NCBI GenBank assembly: GCA_021521415.1
Contig: JAIQDT010005006.1
Coordinates: forward strand, 158,191 to 222,190
Reading direction: 5' to 3'
Origin: Bidens hawaiensis
Lineage: Eukaryota > Streptophyta > Magnoliopsida > Asterales > Asteraceae
Length of the DNA stretch: 64,000 bases
Below the pieces are notes generated by a model that was given only the letters and a program-made list of their open reading frames with translations, searched no databases and was not told the DNA's origin. Within the stretch, counting starts at the first letter, position 1; every line of letters begins with the position of its first letter. This document shows, one piece after another, positions 10,357 through 25,300 of this stretch. Both the position numbers and the translations under genes were made by a program.

Positions 10357-13300
10357 ATGTCGATCTCAACTGTTTTGGCTTCTCAAAATTCAGTTGTTAA
10401 ATTAAATTTGCATGAAACCTTAATTCATAGATCTCATGTCAACCTTCCATTCAATCCAATGTCTTGTTTTCCGGTCAAAAAACACACCATGACTCCTTTC
10501 ACAACTTCTGGCATTAAATGGAACTCTATGATCGTTTATGCCAACACCGAACCCTCCGGAAAACCATCATCACCGTCCGGATCTTGGTAACTAGCTTTCA
10601 ACTCTTATGTTTTAATTAAGGTGTATTGTTAATTTAATCTTTAAAGTTTGTTTTTTTAATAAGTTTATAATTTTTCTAGGAAAAATTGGGTTATTGGAAT
10701 ATTGATGACATTTATCGTACCAGCATTTACCACCAAAGGAGGTCCAATTAAGTTAATCATGCGTAAGTGTTTGAAATCTTTTAAGTATGTTTGTACGATG
10801 ATTAAACCTTTTTTGAACGACAAATTTCTTACTTCCTGAGACCTGAACTCATGACCTTTAGGTGTTGTTTGTTTTTTCAGAGGTAAAACGTCTGCAGTCT
10901 GCGGACCACATCTGCAGACATCTGTAGCAGAAGAGGTGGACCAAACCTCTGCAATCTGTAACAAAAAGACTGTTTGTTTTTCAATATCTGCAAACTGTTA
11001 AAATAAACTGAAATTCAAACTTTCTAAATTTTCTACAAACTAATAACTATATTCATCAATCCTAAACTTTCTATTTCTATAAACTAATAACAACAATCTA
11101 ACAAAACTAACAATCTAATAATAATAATAGTAAAACTAACAATCTAATAATAATAATAATAATAATAAAGTGGAGCAGCCATAAAAATTGAAACGTGGAC
11201 AGAAGACGGCAAAAGAGTCAACATGATTCCACTTCCAAATTGCTATCAACAACAACTGGATACCCAGACGCAATAGCCAACGCATCGGCTTCACTTTTAG
11301 CGAGGCTTGGCGGCGGCGACGGAGATAGGCGGCGGTGTAGAGAGAGAGGGAGGCTTGGCGGTGAAGAGAGAGAGAGAGGCTTGACGGCGGCGACGGAGAT
11401 CGGCGGCGGTGGAGGAGGAAGGCCACCGGCGTGGAGGAGGTGTAGCTAGGGTTGGGGTGGAGAAGGAGGAGGGTGGAGTTATGTGGTGTTGTTGATAATG
11501 AAAAAAAGAAGAAGATTAGAAGAGGTGAGAAGTGACAGGGGCAACACTTCTAGGAGAAGAGGACGCGCAGACGTTTTTTAATGAAACGTCTTCGCAAAAA
11601 CAAACACACTGCAGAGCCCAACGTCTGCGCGGCGCAGACAGAAGAGGTGCAGAAGTGCTTTTGAGGAAAAACAAACAGCACCTTAGATGTTTAGAGGCTT
11701 TATCTTTGTTACAGACCACCAACCTCAAGACAACATTAAAGTTAATATAAAATATTGTATTTAAATATTAAGTTTTGTTGTTACAGAGAAAGTTGACCAA
11801 ATAATGGACACTGCGGAGCATATAACGGATGTGGTGGAAGCGGTGGCGGATAAGGTGGACAAGGTGGTGGAAGAAATCGGAGATCAGCTTCCGGAAGGTA
11901 GCGAAATCAAGAAGACACTGAATTTTATCGAACATGTGGCCGAAAGAGTCGAAAAGGATGCTCAGACCGCCGGAGATTTCATAGACAAGGTTTGGTTTTA
12001 TTCATCTCTCTACCTCTCTATATGCTTCATGGATGATATATGTTGGATAGAACTTAATTCAAGAAACAAAAATATGTTAATAACTCGGAGATCAAACCGT
12101 GTAATGAACCCTAATTAGTAACGTAGTATTTTGAATATGATACGTAATTAATTATTATCTTTAAATAGGCTATGTACAAGTGGATTATATAATCTATGTA
12201 GTTTTTCATCATACTATAAGTTTTAAAGTAACATATATTTGCATAAATTTAATATGCTTGACAAAAAAGAAAAATTAAAATGATGGATTACCGAAAAATA
12301 GAGCTATCAATTAACTAATTATTTAGGAGAAAACATGTGCTAATAAGTTTTGATAGGTTGCTTTATAACTTAAGAGGAAAATATGTACTTTTAACTAGAT
12401 GTCCTACACGGCTTATTCAAATTTGAAAGCTAACATGCACATTGCACATTGAATTTAAGGGGTATAAAATAATGGTTCTTATTCATAGAGAAATAGTCTT
12501 TGATTAGATAGAAGTTTTATCAAAAGATTGTGATTAGTAATAAATATTAATATCTTAATTAATTGACAAGTAAATAAGTATATTCAGCATAAGGTTGTAT
12601 TATTTAATATCATGTAAATACAAAGTGGTATAATGGATTAGTTGTCTGCTTAATGATGTCAAGCATGGTTGAAAATGACCCATAACACCCTCTTGGTTTC
12701 GTCTTAGATTAAGAGTTTCATAAAAGTAATATAATTTCATTTTAACACGTCTATCTCACACATCAAGTCGCGGAAAGGAATAAATTCATTTTAACTTTTA
12801 TCGTCATGTTGGTACTTTCTTAATGAGTTTCTAGGTTTTAACGAAAAGAAACACCTTAACTTTTGTTTTCTTTTCTTTTATTTTTTTACTATTTACATTT
12901 AAATACACATCTATAGAAAAAAAAACAAAAGCTTTTTAATTAAATGCATATATACTATAACATAAAACTCAAGCTATGATCAGAGCATCACCGATGCAGC
13001 ATATCCGTTTTTGAATCAAACCGTCAACTCAATATGTAACATCAAATTTTAAACTAATTTACAAAAACCTTTATTTCTACTCTAGTAGTTACTTGTTTTT
13101 GTTTTAAACTATCACCTCGTCACATATTTTATTCCCTTTATTTAATTTATATCAATGTGAGTTGAGCTTACTCTTAATTGTTTGTCGCTGTTCTTGCTCA
13201 CAAACAAATGATGTCAAAAAAATACCACTCCAATGGAAAAAGTACTTCGTAACTTCAATTTGTAAATCCAAAAGGTGACATGTGAACACCATTTGGAATG

Positions 13301-16300
13301 CTTTAAGCCGTAAACATTCAACTTTTAACTATCAAACAACCCTTATGAAGAGGTAGGTCCCAGCAGAGCCCAGTTGGACCCGCAAGACTCACCTTGAAGA
13401 GAGACGTCTGCGCAAGGACCAACTGGTTTCGCAGGACCCACCATGCTCAGAGATGAAGACCTTACGCGCAGTACGCCAGCTGTTCCCGCAGGGAAAGCCT
13501 CCCAATGGTGAAGTACCCCGCCTGTCCCCGCAGCTGCGGATACAAGCCATCAGGGAAGGCTACCCGCACTAATAGTAAGGCTATACGCACAAGGCACTAA
13601 CTCAATAATTCAGTGTCACCTGAAGGAATGAGCAAGGCGGGAATACTCCCGCCCAAATGAGCCAGTCCGTATGCTTCTGGAAGATCTTTTGTACTATACC
13701 TGCCAAGGTATGGACAAAATAGACAAGATCTGACCAAAGCAGCCCATGAACCAATCACAGGGTGACACCTCACCGACAACAGTACGAGAAGGAGCATGCT
13801 CTAGTACTGTTTGTCACTATTAGCCGCTGCCTACTCACCAACCCTTGTCGTGGCACGCACATAGCCTGCAGTTGGTGGAAAGGGAACAGTACACAGCCGG
13901 CCTTGTCACTATCAGCCGCTGCCTACCCACCAACCAGCATGGCACGTGCGTAGCCCATAGTTGGTAGAACAGGAATATTATACAGCTGGCTGCACCTGCT
14001 TGGAAACCTACCTTCGGCTATAAATACTCCAACACCTTGGAACGGTATGATCATCTTGTATCTTACCTTCACTAGCTATTTCTCTCAATATACACTTATA
14101 TTCAGAGCAATCTAGTCTGATTCTCACGCCGGAGGGTGGTCACAAGGAGGAACCCCCCCTCCTTCTCAGTGACGAGCTCACGGTGTCTGTTTTGCAGGTC
14201 ATCTGAAGAACATCCTTCTTTGCCGGACCTAACCCACGTGGGAAACATTACTTAACCCCCAGATTATCCATAATCTGCCCGGGGTCACTTAGTGTTTCTT
14301 CATTGGCGCCATCCGTGGGACCAAACTAGAACTAATTCTCAGTTTTTTCAAAACTTCTGAAAAAATGGTTAACGTTACTCCGGTCCCAAGGCCAGTAAGT
14401 GACCAAGAAACCCCGGTAACCACAACCCCAGCTACTGGGGGGAACACCGGCGGTTACACAAATTTTACGAACACTACCCCGGTTACCCAAGCCGGGGCAA
14501 GTGCAGTAAACAATATTTCACTGGGGTTCACTGATGCCCAGTTGGAGAAACAGACGAGGCTCCCTCGCCAAACACTCGATCAAGTTAAGGCGTGGGCCGA
14601 AGCACGTTAGAAGGAATTCCAAGCTGAGTTGGATGAACGCTTGCGTTCACTCCAACAGGCTGACGAATTCGGAAGCACTCGACAACAGCTCAACATGAAT
14701 AGTGAGTGCGAGTACTCGGACGATGATCGAGAGGAATCCGACACTGACGCGAACCCTCGCCATAGGGCGAAATGGAAGCGTAAAGAAACGGACTCCCAAC
14801 CAAGAAGGAATTTCAGAGAAACCTTCAAACCAAGGAACGCGGGGGGAAACCCACGCGACTTCTCCAAAACCTTTAGACCAACTGCTGCAAATGCGGAAAC
14901 ATCCAAGTTTGCAAGGGACATTGCGGAAGCAATCGCTCCGAGAAGTGCCAAACAGATGTCCAACATCGGCACTTATGATGGTCTATCCGACCCAGATGAT
15001 CACTTGAACAGATTCATAGCGGGGGCAACCGTCAGTAACTGGACGGAACCCACGTGGTGTTATATGTTCCAGATGACGCTGGTTGGAGTGGCCAGGGCGT
15101 GTTTTGATCGTTTACCGGTCCACCACATCTATGATTGGGCGGACTTTCAACACAAGTTCAGCCAACACTTCAGTCAACAGAGGAAATATACTGAAGAGCA
15201 GTGGACGATCCTCAACTGCGTGAGAGAGGAAGATGAATCTTTACTAGACTTCATCACTCGCTTCAACTCCAAAAAGCTGAGTCTAGGCAACATAAGTGAA
15301 GATCTTGTTCGCGCCGCTTTCATCCAGGGCGCCGAATACCCAGAGCTTATCTGCACGTTGACGGGTAAGGACAACATGCCATCCACATGGGATGCCATCA
15401 TGATGGCGGCCAAGCGCTTTGCCGAGATGGAGAAGCAACTGGGTAGGGATCTTCCCCAGAGTACACACCTCTACACGCAGAGGACCAGAGAAAACAATGT
15501 TCGGATCGCCCGGCAGAACAAAAAGAGGAAGCTAGGTATTTGGCAGTCAAGGGTAAACTTTGACACCTCATCCAGCTCTCGCCCTCTTGTTGGCGGAAGG
15601 GATAACACGCACCCTTCAAGCCGAAAACACTGGTGGACGCCACTCACCAAAAGCGTCACGGAGATATTTGCCACCGAAAAACTCCCATGGCCAAAAGCTC
15701 CAATGATCTGGCAGCGACCTAATGCGGATCAGAGCAAATCCTGTGACTTCCACGGGACAAAGGGTCACAATACAGAGGAGTGTACATCCTTGAATGATAT
15801 TGTTGAAACATTCGTCAAGGATGGAAGACTTGCACACCTTGTGGCATCAATCAAGAATGGAGGAAGGAATGATAACCGGTATAAAGGCAACGGACGAAAG
15901 CCCGTTGACATCAGCATCCACATGGTTCATGGCAACATCAGAGGAAGAAAAAGACGAACGACAGAACCATGCGAATGGAAGGAAGCTGAGGTGCGCTTCC
16001 CGCGAGTGCATGGAGGACCCAGCAAGGAAGGCCCTATCGTCATCAAAAGCCAGCTGGGGCATTACATAACTTCCCGCACTCTTGCTGACAACGGCGCCTC
16101 GTCAACGGTTATGTACAGGCAGTTCTTCGACAAGCTAGACGACGAAGACAAAAAACGCCTGGAAACGGTTTACGCCTCAATGGAAGGGTTCGACGGCAGC
16201 ACAAACACTCCCCTGGGTATCCTATCTTTCCCCGTCATTCTCACGGACGGGAAATACTCCCGCACAGAAGACGTGGACTTCGTCGTGATGAGGAAGCCAC

Positions 16301-19300
16301 ACCACACATACGACATTCTCTTCGGGAGAGACGGGATGGCAAGATTCAACGCCTTGGTATCTTCAGTCCACGGCATGATGGGATGGCCAACTGCTGAGGG
16401 TGTAGCGATGATCACCGGTATCCCCCAGGTATGCATCGCATCTGTCTCATCTAAACCCAAACCAAAGATGGCTAAACCAATCATCACCGAACCAGAAAAA
16501 TGGGCCCTCAATGGCAAATACCCTGACCAGGCTGTTACCATTGGCCCAACAATCACTGATCCTACGCGCACCTTACTCAAACGCTTACTACAGAGAAACG
16601 CTGACATCTTCGCGTGGACACCAACTGACATGACTGGTGTACCTCGAAGTAAAGCAGAGCATAAGCTCAAGTGTGACCCGGCTTTTACGCCAGTCATACA
16701 AAAGCGCAGAGTAATGGGGGCGGAACAGGCTAACGCGTGTAGAACCCAAGTCAAGGAACTCCTTGACGTGGGCATCGTACGCGTTAGTAGATATCAAACA
16801 TGGGTTGCAAATCCCGTTATGGTACCGAAGGCTAACAAACAATGGCGCATGTGCATAGATTTCAAAGATTTAAACAAAGCATGCCCCAAAGATTGTTACC
16901 CGTTACCCGAAATTGACCTCAAAGTGGATTCATTAGCACCGTTTCGCCTTAAATGCTTCCTTGACGCATATAAGGGGTACCATCAAATCCACATGGCAGT
17001 AGATGATCAGGACAAAACCGCATTTCGGACGCCCGATGGCACATTTTGTTATCAAATGATGCCATTCGGACTTAAGAATGCAGGGTCCACATACCAATGC
17101 CTGATGGACAAAGAGTTTCATGCCCAAATTGGGAGAAACTTGGAAGTCTACATGGATGATTTGGTCATCAAAAGCCCTGAGCCAGAAGCGATGTTGAAAG
17201 ACATCGAAGAAACTTTCAACACGCTCAGAAAGATAAACATGAAGCTCAACCCGAGCAAGTGTTCCTTTGGGATGGAAGAAGGGAAGTTCTTGGGAGTCAT
17301 TGTTACTAAAGATGGCTTCAGAGCGAACCCTGAAAAGGTCGAAGCCATTATCAAAATGGAATCACCTACTACCATCAAGCAAGCCCAGACACTGAATGGA
17401 CGCCTAGTCGCACTTAACCGCTTTTTGTCAAACCATGCGGATAGGTCGTTCCCATTCGTGTCAACATTGAGAAACTCTTTAAAGAAAACGCACTTCCGCT
17501 GGACACCAGAAGCGGAAGCAGCTTTTCAGGAAATTCGGTCACGCTTGATCGAACTCCCAACGCTCACAACACCAGAAGCGGGGGAGGAATTAATCATATA
17601 TCTTTCTGCCACAGATAGAGCAACCGGGGCAGTCCTGCTAGTAGAGCGAAAAAGTATCCAGATGCCTATTTACTATGTTAGCCGTGTCCTAACAGACGTA
17701 GAAACCCGGTACTCCACCCTGGAAAAACTAGTCTTAGCACTTGTACAGGCTTCACGCAGGCTAAGACGATATTTCCAAGGTCACCCAATCACCATTCTCA
17801 CCAACTTCAAACTTGCAAACGTTGTAGGCAAACCCGAGTTATCGGGACGTCTAGCCAAATGGGCAATTGAGTTGGGGGAATATGCGATAAAGTACAAGCC
17901 AATACCAGCCATAAAAGGCCAGGTCTTGGCCGACTTTATTGCAGAAGTCACCGCTTCGCGGGAGAAAGAGTGCCAGGAGGAGGCTCAACCCTCCCCAGCA
18001 CAGGACATCAATGATGTCTGGCGACTCTACACTGATGGAGCAGCCAGCAACGAGGGTTCAGGCGCAGGGTTGAAGCTAACCAACCCAGCAGGCCAAGAAT
18101 ACACTTACGCTATTCGACTGGATTTTCCAACTACGAATAACGAAGCCGAGTATGAAGCATTCTTGGCCGGGCTGAGAATTGTGCGTAAAATGGGAGTGAA
18201 AAACTTGGAAGCCCACGTGGATTCCATGTTAGTAGCCAACCAAATAAACGGAACGTACACGGCCGTGAACGACACAATAGCCCTGTACCTCGCACAAGCA
18301 AAAACCCTTATGCGCGATTTTAATGATTGTAAAGTCATACACGTCAAGCGTAGCGAAAACAAATCTGCGGATGCGTTAAGCAAGCTTGCATCATTAGCCT
18401 TCACCCATTTGGGAAAGGACATCCGCATTGAACTCCTTGAAGCACCATCAGTCCCGCACAAGGAAATTTGTGTCATCCAAACCGGCACAGAAACGTGGAT
18501 GACACCGATAATAAATTACCTTGCAGTGGGTATACTACCAGAGTCAAAAACACAGGCAAGAAAAATACGTTGTAAAGCATTAAACTATCAACTCATCGAT
18601 GACATCCTTTACAGACGTAACTTTCTTGGCCCACTCTTAAGATGCGTGGACAACCAAGATGCTGACTACCTCCTAAGGGAAGTACACGAAGGCATCTGTG
18701 GAGTACACGCAGGTCCACGCGCTGTTGTAGCTAAGCTAAACAACGCGGGATACTTTTGGGCGGGGATGCATACGAATGCGCTGGCATACATCAGAAAGTG
18801 TAGGTCTTGCCAGCTCTACGCACCCAACACGCATCGCCCTAAGAATGAACTTGTTCCAGTCACCTCTTCATGGCCATTTCAGAAGTGGGCCATCGATGTG
18901 ACATGCCCATTTCCTACAGCAGCAGGAAACGTTCAGTTCCTAGTGGTAGCCATCAACTACTTCACCAAGTGGATTGAAGCAAAACCCTTAGCCCAAACAA
19001 CCGCAAAACATATTAAAAAATTTATTTGGGAATTTATTATTTGTCGTTTTGGACTTCCACAGACTTTGGTGAGTGATAACAGCACCAACTTTGCTGACAA
19101 GAAGCTACAAAAGTGGCTGGAAGAACTTCAAATCACCCACACCTTTACCTCAGTGGCACACCTGCAAGGTAACGGTGAGGTGGAAAGAGCAAATAAAAGC
19201 ATCGTCGAAGGTGTAAAGAAAAGACTCCTGGAACACAGATCTGGCTGGGTAGACGAAGTTCCACACGTCCTTTGGGCAAACAGAACGCTGAAAAAGGCCA

Positions 19301-22300
19301 GTACGGGAGAAACCCCGTTCAGCCTCACTTATGGCACTGAAGCCATGGTCCCGGTCGAAATTGGTTTGCCCTCACCAAGGGTCTTGATTCAGCCAGAAGA
19401 CAATGATGCGGAAAGACGGTTAGACCTTATGCTAACCGAGGAACGCAGAGACTTAGCCGTAGCGCGTGAAGAAAACTACAAGCGACAAATGCAAAAGTAC
19501 TACAACACGCGGGTAAAACTCTGCAACTTCAATGTAGGAGACTACATATTGCGTAACAACGAGGCTTCAAACCAAGAGCGCCTAGGAAAACTGGCACCGG
19601 TCTGGGAAGGACCGTACATTATCAAAGAAGTTTTGGGAAAAGGCGCATACCGGCTCGAAAGGCTCGATGGCACTCCTATCCCAAGAACATGGAACGGAGC
19701 TCAATTACGCAAATGTTACATGTAGATCAATTCCAAACTTGTAAAGAAAAGGCCTAGAGCCACTTCTAATGGAAATGATTCTCCTTTATCACATTGTGTT
19801 GATAGCCTTACCTTTATACTTATGAACTTCCCACACTGATATGCCGGTATTCACCGCATAAATATGGGAAGAAGTAAGTCGTTGCGTGTGGAAGGCGGCA
19901 AAACCCGCATAAACACATAAAACGGTAAAAATTTCTAAGAAAAAGATAAGGAAAACCTTCACGCAGGTCAGCTATAGGTAAATTTGGTCATCCCAATAAA
20001 TGAAAGTGACGGTCCTACCCGCACAATCATGATAGAGGAAACTGAACATTAACCTATTGGCAACCGCACGTCGAAAGGTTAACTTATTAGAAAATTTCAA
20101 AGGAAAAGATGAGGAAAACTTCCACGCAGGTCAGATATAGGTAAAGTTTAGCCATCCTACTAAGTGAAAGTGACGGTCTTATCCGCACAATCACGAAAGA
20201 GGAAGCAAAAATTTAACTTATTATCTGCCACGTTGAAAAGTTAACTTATCTAAGTACTCAAGAAATTGCTAAGTTAAAACAAAATATGCGCGAAATAAAC
20301 AAGGCAAGGCATTAACAAATAATCTTTATTCCATCAACATTCAAACATTACAAGAATTGCTGGGTACATACCCGCATACAAGAATAGAAGTCTACAAACA
20401 TAAAAATCTACTCTAATGGTGGAAAGGGATCTAAAGTTTCAAGCTTCAGGACCACTCCCACTTGGACCCGCACCATCAGTAGAGTGTGGCGGTTCAAGGA
20501 AAGCTTTGAGGATAGCTAGCCCATCATCAGCAGCAGCAATCTCGTTTACCTTCTCCACCACCGGATGCGGGAAGGCGGCATACTGATTCACTGCTTGGTC
20601 ATACGCAGCTTCAGTATCCACATTGTAAAGAAGGAAGTTGGAAGGCGGAATGCCTTGTTCAACAAACCCTAGACCAAGCAGGAAGCCAGCCTTTTCCCCA
20701 TCCTCATGAGAAGCGTTGAGGGCTGCGCTCATCGCATCGTCATATGATGTGTTCGTGAACACCCGATGCACAACCTAAAAAACAGAAGTATATCAAAAAC
20801 TCTTAAAAGGAAAAGCGTAAAGAAATTGTGAAACTGCGCGTACCTGAGACAACACTTCTCGGAGAAGCCATTCCTTGGTAACCAGAGCCTCCTGGAGGGC
20901 AGCTTGAGCTTCATTACGGGCGCGTTCGGCTTCGTTCTTTGTAAGGTTGGCAAGCAACACATCTTTGGCTGCAGCCTCTTCGACGCCCTTTAGCTTACGC
21001 TCAGTGTGGTCAAGCACCCCCCTCTGGTCCAAGATCTCTTGGAGCTTCTTGGCATCTTCCATGGCCAAGGCATCATGAGCCTGCTGGAGCCTCTCTAATT
21101 TGGCTTTAAGTTCCTCATTCTCGATGCGTAGAGGCTCAGCAGCAGCTTCAGCCTTGGTGGCTCTCTCGGTTGCGTTTCGTGCAGTTTCCTTAGCCAACCG
21201 AAGCTGTTCATTAACAGCTTGGGCGGCCTTGGAACGGGCCTCGAGACGAGCCTGAACTTCAACCTCAAGGGCCTTGAAGGCCTTCTCCTTCTCCGCAGCA
21301 ATGGCAGAGAGCCTCCTGTTCTCCTCCCGGACAGCCCGCGCCTGAGCTACTTCTTGGATACGAGTTGCCTTTAACTTGTCGTTTTCACGACAAAGCAGCT
21401 CGACGCGCGGCTGCATCCGGGCTACGAGAATGCGGAGCTCATTTGTCAGCCTACCCTCCTGGTAGCTTGACATTGCTTCCCCCAGCGCCCCACTTGGGGC
21501 GGCGTTGCGCGCCCACTCGACGCATTCCACAGGCGTCCGAAGGGTTGTTCCTCGGCGAATGTTCCATCGTGGAACATACACTTCATTGGAATCCGACACT
21601 GCAAAAGCAAAAAGCAGTTAGGAAAAGATGATAAAAAAAATATATAAAATAAAATAATAAAAGGCCAAAATAACCCTACACACCTGTAGGGTCGACGACA
21701 GGCCTGTAGCCGCCAAACCCATCACCCGAACCTAACGGATATCCATCTAAGAGGTCAGGCAGATGGGAAGCAGGCAGAGATTGGCTTGACGCCCCAACCC
21801 CGGACATACCTGAAGGACCGGTCGTAGTCGCCGGCGCCGGAGGAGGCATAGCGGAGGCCGCCGTGGTAGAAACCAACGGAGGTGAACTCACAACCGCGGC
21901 CGCGGCTGTGGAAGAATCCACAGAAACACTCACCGCCGGCCCAGTGAAGGAATCAGTGAATATGGCACTGACAGCCGGCGGAGACGTCGTCACAGTTGGA
22001 ACAGTTGGCTCAACCGGTTGAGCAACTGAACCAACAACTTAAGCAGGCGCAGTCGCCTGGGTCATCGCCTCAGGTAGGTTGACCAAACCTACCATCATGG
22101 GTCCAGAGGTGCTCCTCCCCGCTCCACCCTGGAATGCGGTAGCATCCACGCCTGCACAAAGAAGATATATAAGTATAATGGCGGAAAGATATGCAGTTAA
22201 GTTAAAGGAAGTATACTTACGGGTCCTTTTGAGCTTGAAGGTGCGAACGGGCGGGGACGAACCCGATGGAGCCGGCCTCTTCGTACCGGTCACCGTCGTT

Positions 22301-25300
22301 GTCCTGGGCTGCTCGGAGGTTACAGCCGTTTCAACCTCCAGAGCAGTGGTCTCAACACCACCCGGGTTCCCCGCCGCCTCTTCACTCTCGGTCTCCGACT
22401 CAGACCGGTTCACCTGGTCGGCAGTGGAGGCTACCTTCGCCTTGCCCTTCCCGCCAGCAGCCTAATTCTTCCGCGCAAGAAAAGGACCATCTGCGGATTC
22501 CTCATCAAAAGATGACAAGATTAGAGGAATTCCAGCAGAGGTTTCAGCATTCAGAGGGCGAGGGTTAAATAGTCTTTTACCTGGCCGCGTGGCGATCAGT
22601 ATTTCGTGGCCTGGCGGGTAGGCCTCCACAAACCGATCCGCAGTCTGCGCAAGGATGGGCAACTCGTTCTCGTCAAGAGCACGAGTACCCAACCGAGCGG
22701 GACCGTCAGCTTCCCGCGGATGCAGGAGGGACTGCAAGTCATTTCCCTCTGAAATAAAAAGAAAAACAGTTAGAAAAAACCTTAAATCAACAAAGAAGAC
22801 GGAGCATACCGTAAGGGATAAAGTTCAAACCGTATTCAAGTACGATGGGAATCTGTGGCGCATCCGCCCCAGCATCCTTCCACACCCTGCTCATACCAAG
22901 CATCACCATCCCGGACTCCGGAAAGCGGTAAACCGGAGTCTGGATCCGGGAAATCTTGGAAAACCATTCCGCCTCCTGGTAGTTGGAGGCGTGAAGGCTG
23001 GGGAGAGCTCTCTCGTTCTTAAATGTCATCGCTATAGGGACGACACGGGCAGAGATGTAAAAGAACTCCCGCTTCCAAGACCGAAGACTGCTCTCGGTAG
23101 AGATCTTCAAACCCTTGATCCGGGTGACCAGGGTGTACCAGCCTTGGATGCACCTCCAGGAGTAGAAGGTCATCAGGCGGTCGACGTGGGGATCCACGCC
23201 AAGAATGAGGCACACCCACTCAAAATGGCGGATCTTGGCGATCGCCATTGGGTGTACCTCGGTCAGATGCACACCGTGTCTATCCAGAACACGGTATACA
23301 AACTTCGTCAACGGGAACCTAAGATTCCCATAGACGAAGAAGGCGGCATATACCCCTATTTTGCCCTTGGGGGCATCGTACACCGTCTGGTGTGGCTCCG
23401 GAAACTCAGGCTCGAACGGCTCGAGCATGAACTTCCGGACGATGTACCGGTAAAGCTCGATGGGAAGAGCACACTGGCATTCGCCAGCAGTGCTCTTATC
23501 GTCCTTATCGGACGTAGACGTCGGGTTCTCGACATACAAGTCAGACTCCTCGACGGTAGCTTCTGGATCATGAGTAGACGACATGTTTTGGAGGTAAAGA
23601 ACGATTTCAGGAGAATGCTCGACAGAAACTTAGAGTATTCGCCGGAAATCGCTTAGAAGAAGAAGAAGTGAAAGTGTGGATTACCATGAACCCTCTCCCC
23701 TTTTATATACTCATCGCAATGAATGCGATGAATTTAATGCGGAGGAGAGAGAAAAGAGCTGGTGCAATGAAACTATGACACGTGGAAAAAGCAAGCTGGC
23801 AACAGCTGTTGACGGGACGCGCGCCGTAAAATCCGCACCCACGCGCCCGAAAAATCGTGCCCACGCGCCTGAAAAAGCGTCTGGAATGACCATATACTGT
23901 CACGTCGCCATAACTTCCTGCACGTCCTGACACTGTCAGAAGAAACCGTCGGACGACGTTTCAACAGTTTGGACTGTTCTTATCCTTTCACCAACTCTTC
24001 GAATTTCAAAAAGATTCAAAAGTAAGCGGGACTATACCCCTTACCTTGGCAACCAAGTAACTATAAGACAGGTGCGAGTACAGTGTCAAGGCAAAACCCT
24101 TCACATACTTAGCACCCGCAGGGAATGGACGCCAAGAATACCTTGGAAGTAAGATAACTATAAGACGAGCGCGGGTACAGTGTCAAGGCGAAACCCTTCA
24201 CATACTTAGCACTCGCAGGGAATTGAAACCAAGAAGGATCTTCTGGGCCATGCTTGCGGAAAGGGAAATAACATCCCCGCATAGCGGGAACGTTGAGAAC
24301 TAGATTGTTTGAAGCTCCAGGATGGAATTGGTTCTTTAACATAATTGATCACTATGTTTAAAACTACCAAAACCTCGTGGAGAATCTACACAAGTGAAAC
24401 TCAATGCTCCTGACTTGCGAGGAGGTTACACACCTACCCGCATCATACCCAAAGATCAAGCAGAAAAGTCGGGAATTTCTGCACGTGACATTAGGGAAAC
24501 CGCGGGAAGAATCCTCACGGACAACCTTAAAACTAAATCCTTTTTAAAACCCCTTGCTTAAGTCCAAAGTTCACCTCACTTATTAACAATTCATGAGAAG
24601 AACATTGGACTGGGGGGACTTGAAGAGGTAGGTCCCAGCAGAGCCCAGTTGGACCCGCAAGACTCACCTTGAAGAGGGACGTCTGCGCAAGGACCAACTG
24701 GTTCCGCAGGACCCACCATGCTCAGAGATGAAGACCTTACGCGCAGTACGCCTGCTGTTCCCGCAGGGAAAACCTCCCAATGGTGAAGTACCCCGCCTGT
24801 CCCCGCAGCTGCGGATACAAGCCATCAGGGAAGGCTACCCGCACTAATAGCAAGGCTACACGCACAAGGCACTAACTCAATAATTCAGTGTCACCTGAAG
24901 GAATGAGCAAGGCGGGAATACTCCCGCCCAAATGAGCCAGTCCGTATGCTTCTGGAAGATCTTTTGTACTATACCTGCCAAGGTATGGACAAAATAGACA
25001 AGATCTGACCAAAGCAGCCCATGAACCAATCACAGGGTGACAGCTCACGGACAACAGTACGAGGAGGAGCATGCTCTAGTACTGTTTGTCACTATTAGCC
25101 GCTGCCTACTCACCAACCCTTGTCGTGGCACGCACATAGCCTGCAGTTGGTGGAAAGGGAACAGTACACAGCCGGCCTTGTCACTATCAGCCGCTGCCTA
25201 CCCACCAACCAGCATGGCACGTGCGTATCCCATAGTTGGTAGAACAGGAATATTATACAGCTGGCTGCACCTGCTTGGAAACCTACCTTCGGCTATAAAT

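Noticed and set aside
11195..11750. Plus-strand and minus-strand small open frames in intron 2
   Set aside because: They fall in the GA-rich core and end of the Harbinger MITE, with no start context or similarity.
13597..13953. Open frames on both strands with near-identical copies at 24872-25390
   Set aside because: They lie wholly in the LTRs and recur because the LTR is duplicated. No protein motif.
22655..23656. 333-codon plus-strand open frame in the Gypsy 3' region
   Set aside because: It overlaps exon 1 and 2 of the antisense gene on the other strand, whose splice phases and domain similarity explain the coding signal.
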